A stretch of DNA of 30,000 nt from Prorocentrum cordatum (Eukaryota; Sar; Dinophyceae; Prorocentrales; Prorocentraceae). The notes beneath the pieces are model-generated. The model ran no database searches and had not been told where the DNA came from. It was given only the letters and a program-made list of their open reading frames with translations. Shown one piece after another: positions 27,883-30,000 of the stretch. Numbering within the stretch: position 1 is the first letter of the stretch; each line of letters starts with the position of its first letter. Location: contig CAUYUJ010009756.1 in the NCBI GenBank assembly GCA_963575745.1, forward strand, positions 1 through 30,000, read 5' to 3'. The translations under genes were made by a program, and so were the position numbers.

Positions 27883-28605
27883 ATCATCATCATCCTCATC
27901 ATTACCAGCAGCATCATCATCAGCATCAGCATCATCATCGTCATCACCATCATCCTCATCATCATCATCATCATCAGCAGCATCATCATCAGCATCATCA
28001 TCCTCGTCATCATCCTCGTCATCATCATCATCATGATCAGCAACAGCAGCAGCATCATGATCATCCTCATCAGCATGATCAGCATCGTCATCATCATCAG
28101 CAGCATCATCAGCATCAGCATCATCAGCATTAACAGCATCATCAGCATCATCATCAGCAGCATCAGCATCAGCATCAGCATCAGCATGATCATCATCAGC
28201 AGCAGCCGCAGCATCGTCATCAGCAGCATCAGCATCAGCATCAGCATCAGCATCAGCATCATCGTCATCCTCATCATCAGCATCAGCATCAGCATCAGCA
28301 TCAGCATCATCAGCATCATCACTATCATCACCATCATCGTCAGCAGCAGCATCATCATCAGTATCATCATCATCATCAGCAGCATCATCTGCATCATGAT
28401 CAGCATCATCATAATCAGCATTAGCATCATCAGCATCACCATCAGCATCATCATCAGCAGCAGCAGCATCAGCAGCAGCATAAGCCTCAGCATCATCGGC
28501 ATCAGCAACATCATCAGCGTCATCATCATGATCCGCATCATCAGCAGCGTCGTCGTCGTCAGCATCAGTATCGTCATCATCATCATCATCAGCATCATCA
28601 ACAGT

Positions 28606-28660
<55 letters not shown>

Positions 28661-30000
28661 GCTGCATCATCATCATCACCATCATCAGCATCAGCATCGA
28701 CATGGCCCTCATCATCAGAATCATCAGCATCATCAGCATCATCGATATGATCAGCATCATGACGATCATCGTCATCATCATCATCAGCATCAGCATGATC
28801 ATCATCAACAACCGCAGCAGCATCATCAGCAGCAGCATCAGCATCAGCATCAGCCTCAGCATCATCGTCATTATCAGCATCATCAGCAGCAGCATCATCA
28901 TTAGCATCCTCATCAGCAGCATCATCAGCATCATGATCAGCATCATCAGAATCAGCATCATCAGAATCAGCATCAGCATCATCTTCATCATCACCATCAT
29001 CAACAGCATCGGCATCATCAACATCAGGAGCAGTATCAGCCTCAGCATCGTCATCATCATCAGCATCATCATCAGCGGCATCATCATCATCATCAGCATC
29101 ATCAGCATCATCGCCGTCAGCATCAGTATCGTCATCATCATCAGCATCGTCGTCATCAACATCATCAGCATCATCATCATCAACATCATCAGCATCGTCA
29201 TCAGCATCATCGGCATCAGCATCAGCATCGGCATCACCACCATCATCAGCATCATCAGCATCATCAGCATCATCAGCACCATCGATATGATCAGCATCAT
29301 GACGATTATTATCATCGGCATCATCATCAGCATCATCATCAGCATCATCATCGTAACCAGCAGCATCAGCAGCATCATCAGACTCATCATCATCCTCGTC
29401 ATCATCATCGTCAGCATCCTCATCTGCATCATCATCATCAGCATCATCATCATCATCATCAGCATCAGCGTCGACATCATCATCATCAGCAGCAGCGGCC
29501 CTATCATCAGTATGATCATCATCGTCATCGGAATCATCAGCATCATCGCCATCATCATCCTCTTCATCATCATCAGCAGTAGCAGCATCATCACCATCAT
29601 CAGCATCGTCATCGTCATCATCATAATCAGCATCACCACCACCAGCATCATCATCATCAGCATTCCCGCCATCAGCATCGCCAACATCGTCATCATCATC
29701 ATCATCAGCAGCATCAGCATCAGCATCATCATCGTCATCAGCCACCACCACCATCATCATAATCAGCATCGCCGTTGGCGTCGTCGCCGTCATCATGACA
29801 CCACCACCACCACCTCCACCATTATTATGATCATCAGCAGCAGCATCACCAGCATCAGCATCAGCATCAGCAGCATCCTTATCATCATCAGCAGCAGCAT
29901 CATGACCAGCATCAGCATCATCATCAGCATCATCACCATCATGTCATGGGCAATATCACAACCGCCATCATTATCATCATCATCATCATCATCATCATCA
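27780..30000. repeat. CAT/CAG trinucleotide tract, runs off the window edge
   Basis: About 2.2 kb of TCA/GCA triplets with sparse TCG, TCC and AAC variants. In one minus frame it reads as an unbroken Asp/Ala chain (27,745-29,796, 683 residues). The next frame is Met/Leu, also open for about 2 kb. Two equally open frames argue that the repeat and not selection keeps them open, but an acidic-repeat exon cannot be excluded. The tract ends in pure CAT and is cut by the window. Confidence 0.95.

Noticed and set aside
27745-29796. 683-residue Asp/Ala protein gene
   Set aside because: A second minus frame (Met/Leu) is equally open over the same DNA, and no start context, splice site or non-repeat domain is visible.

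Overview
The window looks like accessory, non-coding-dominated nuclear DNA of a GC-rich eukaryote. I infer a dinoflagellate (Prorocentrum-like) from several signs: dense relics of non-LTR and Ty1/copia retroelements, a putative intron with a GC-AG border, very long trinucleotide microsatellites, and degenerate CTTGGG/CCAAGA repeats. This is pattern recognition only; no search was run. Nothing prokaryotic is visible: no operons, no ribosome binding sites, no dense coding.

Layout. 1-2,730: GC-rich spacer, a degenerate CTTGGG-type repeat field, then an AT-rich island carrying a 600-bp CATA/CATG tetranucleotide tract. 2,730-7,800 (minus): the best gene-like object, a LINE-type retrotransposon with endonuclease, reverse transcriptase, zinc fingers and an offset downstream frame. 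7,800-9,460: GC-rich leader with an 11-bp tandem repeat, a foldback with 25-bp perfect arms, MITE copy A, and a 230-bp uninterrupted purine-pyrimidine alternation. 9,460-12,600: spacer with MITE copies B and C, a G-quadruplex motif, an AT-rich foldback, a 95-bp duplication, a CTC tract and an 11-bp-arm hairpin. 12,600-15,450 (minus): two short stretches that read like real exons, one with a transmembrane segment, separated by CTC tracts and a zinc-ribbon-like relic. 15,450-16,690: nothing assignable. 16,690-18,250 (minus): decayed Ty1/copia pol. 18,445-20,830 (minus): a second decayed LINE, interrupted by an (AT)n tract and by MITE copy E. 20,830-25,740: spacer with MITE copy D, a 107-bp satellite carrying a 14-bp palindrome, a 10-bp satellite and other short repeats. 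25,740-30,000: CTC tracts and more than 3 kb of CAT/CAG microsatellite running off the window edge.

Every recognisable coding fragment lies on the minus strand. The most interesting object is a five-copy family of 134-174 bp non-autonomous elements (MITEs). They have about 11-nt terminal inverted repeats (consensus TTRRGYCGGGC) and 8-bp target duplications, two of them perfect. This suggests a hAT-like transposase acting in trans. One copy sits inside the LINE relic, which gives a relative age.
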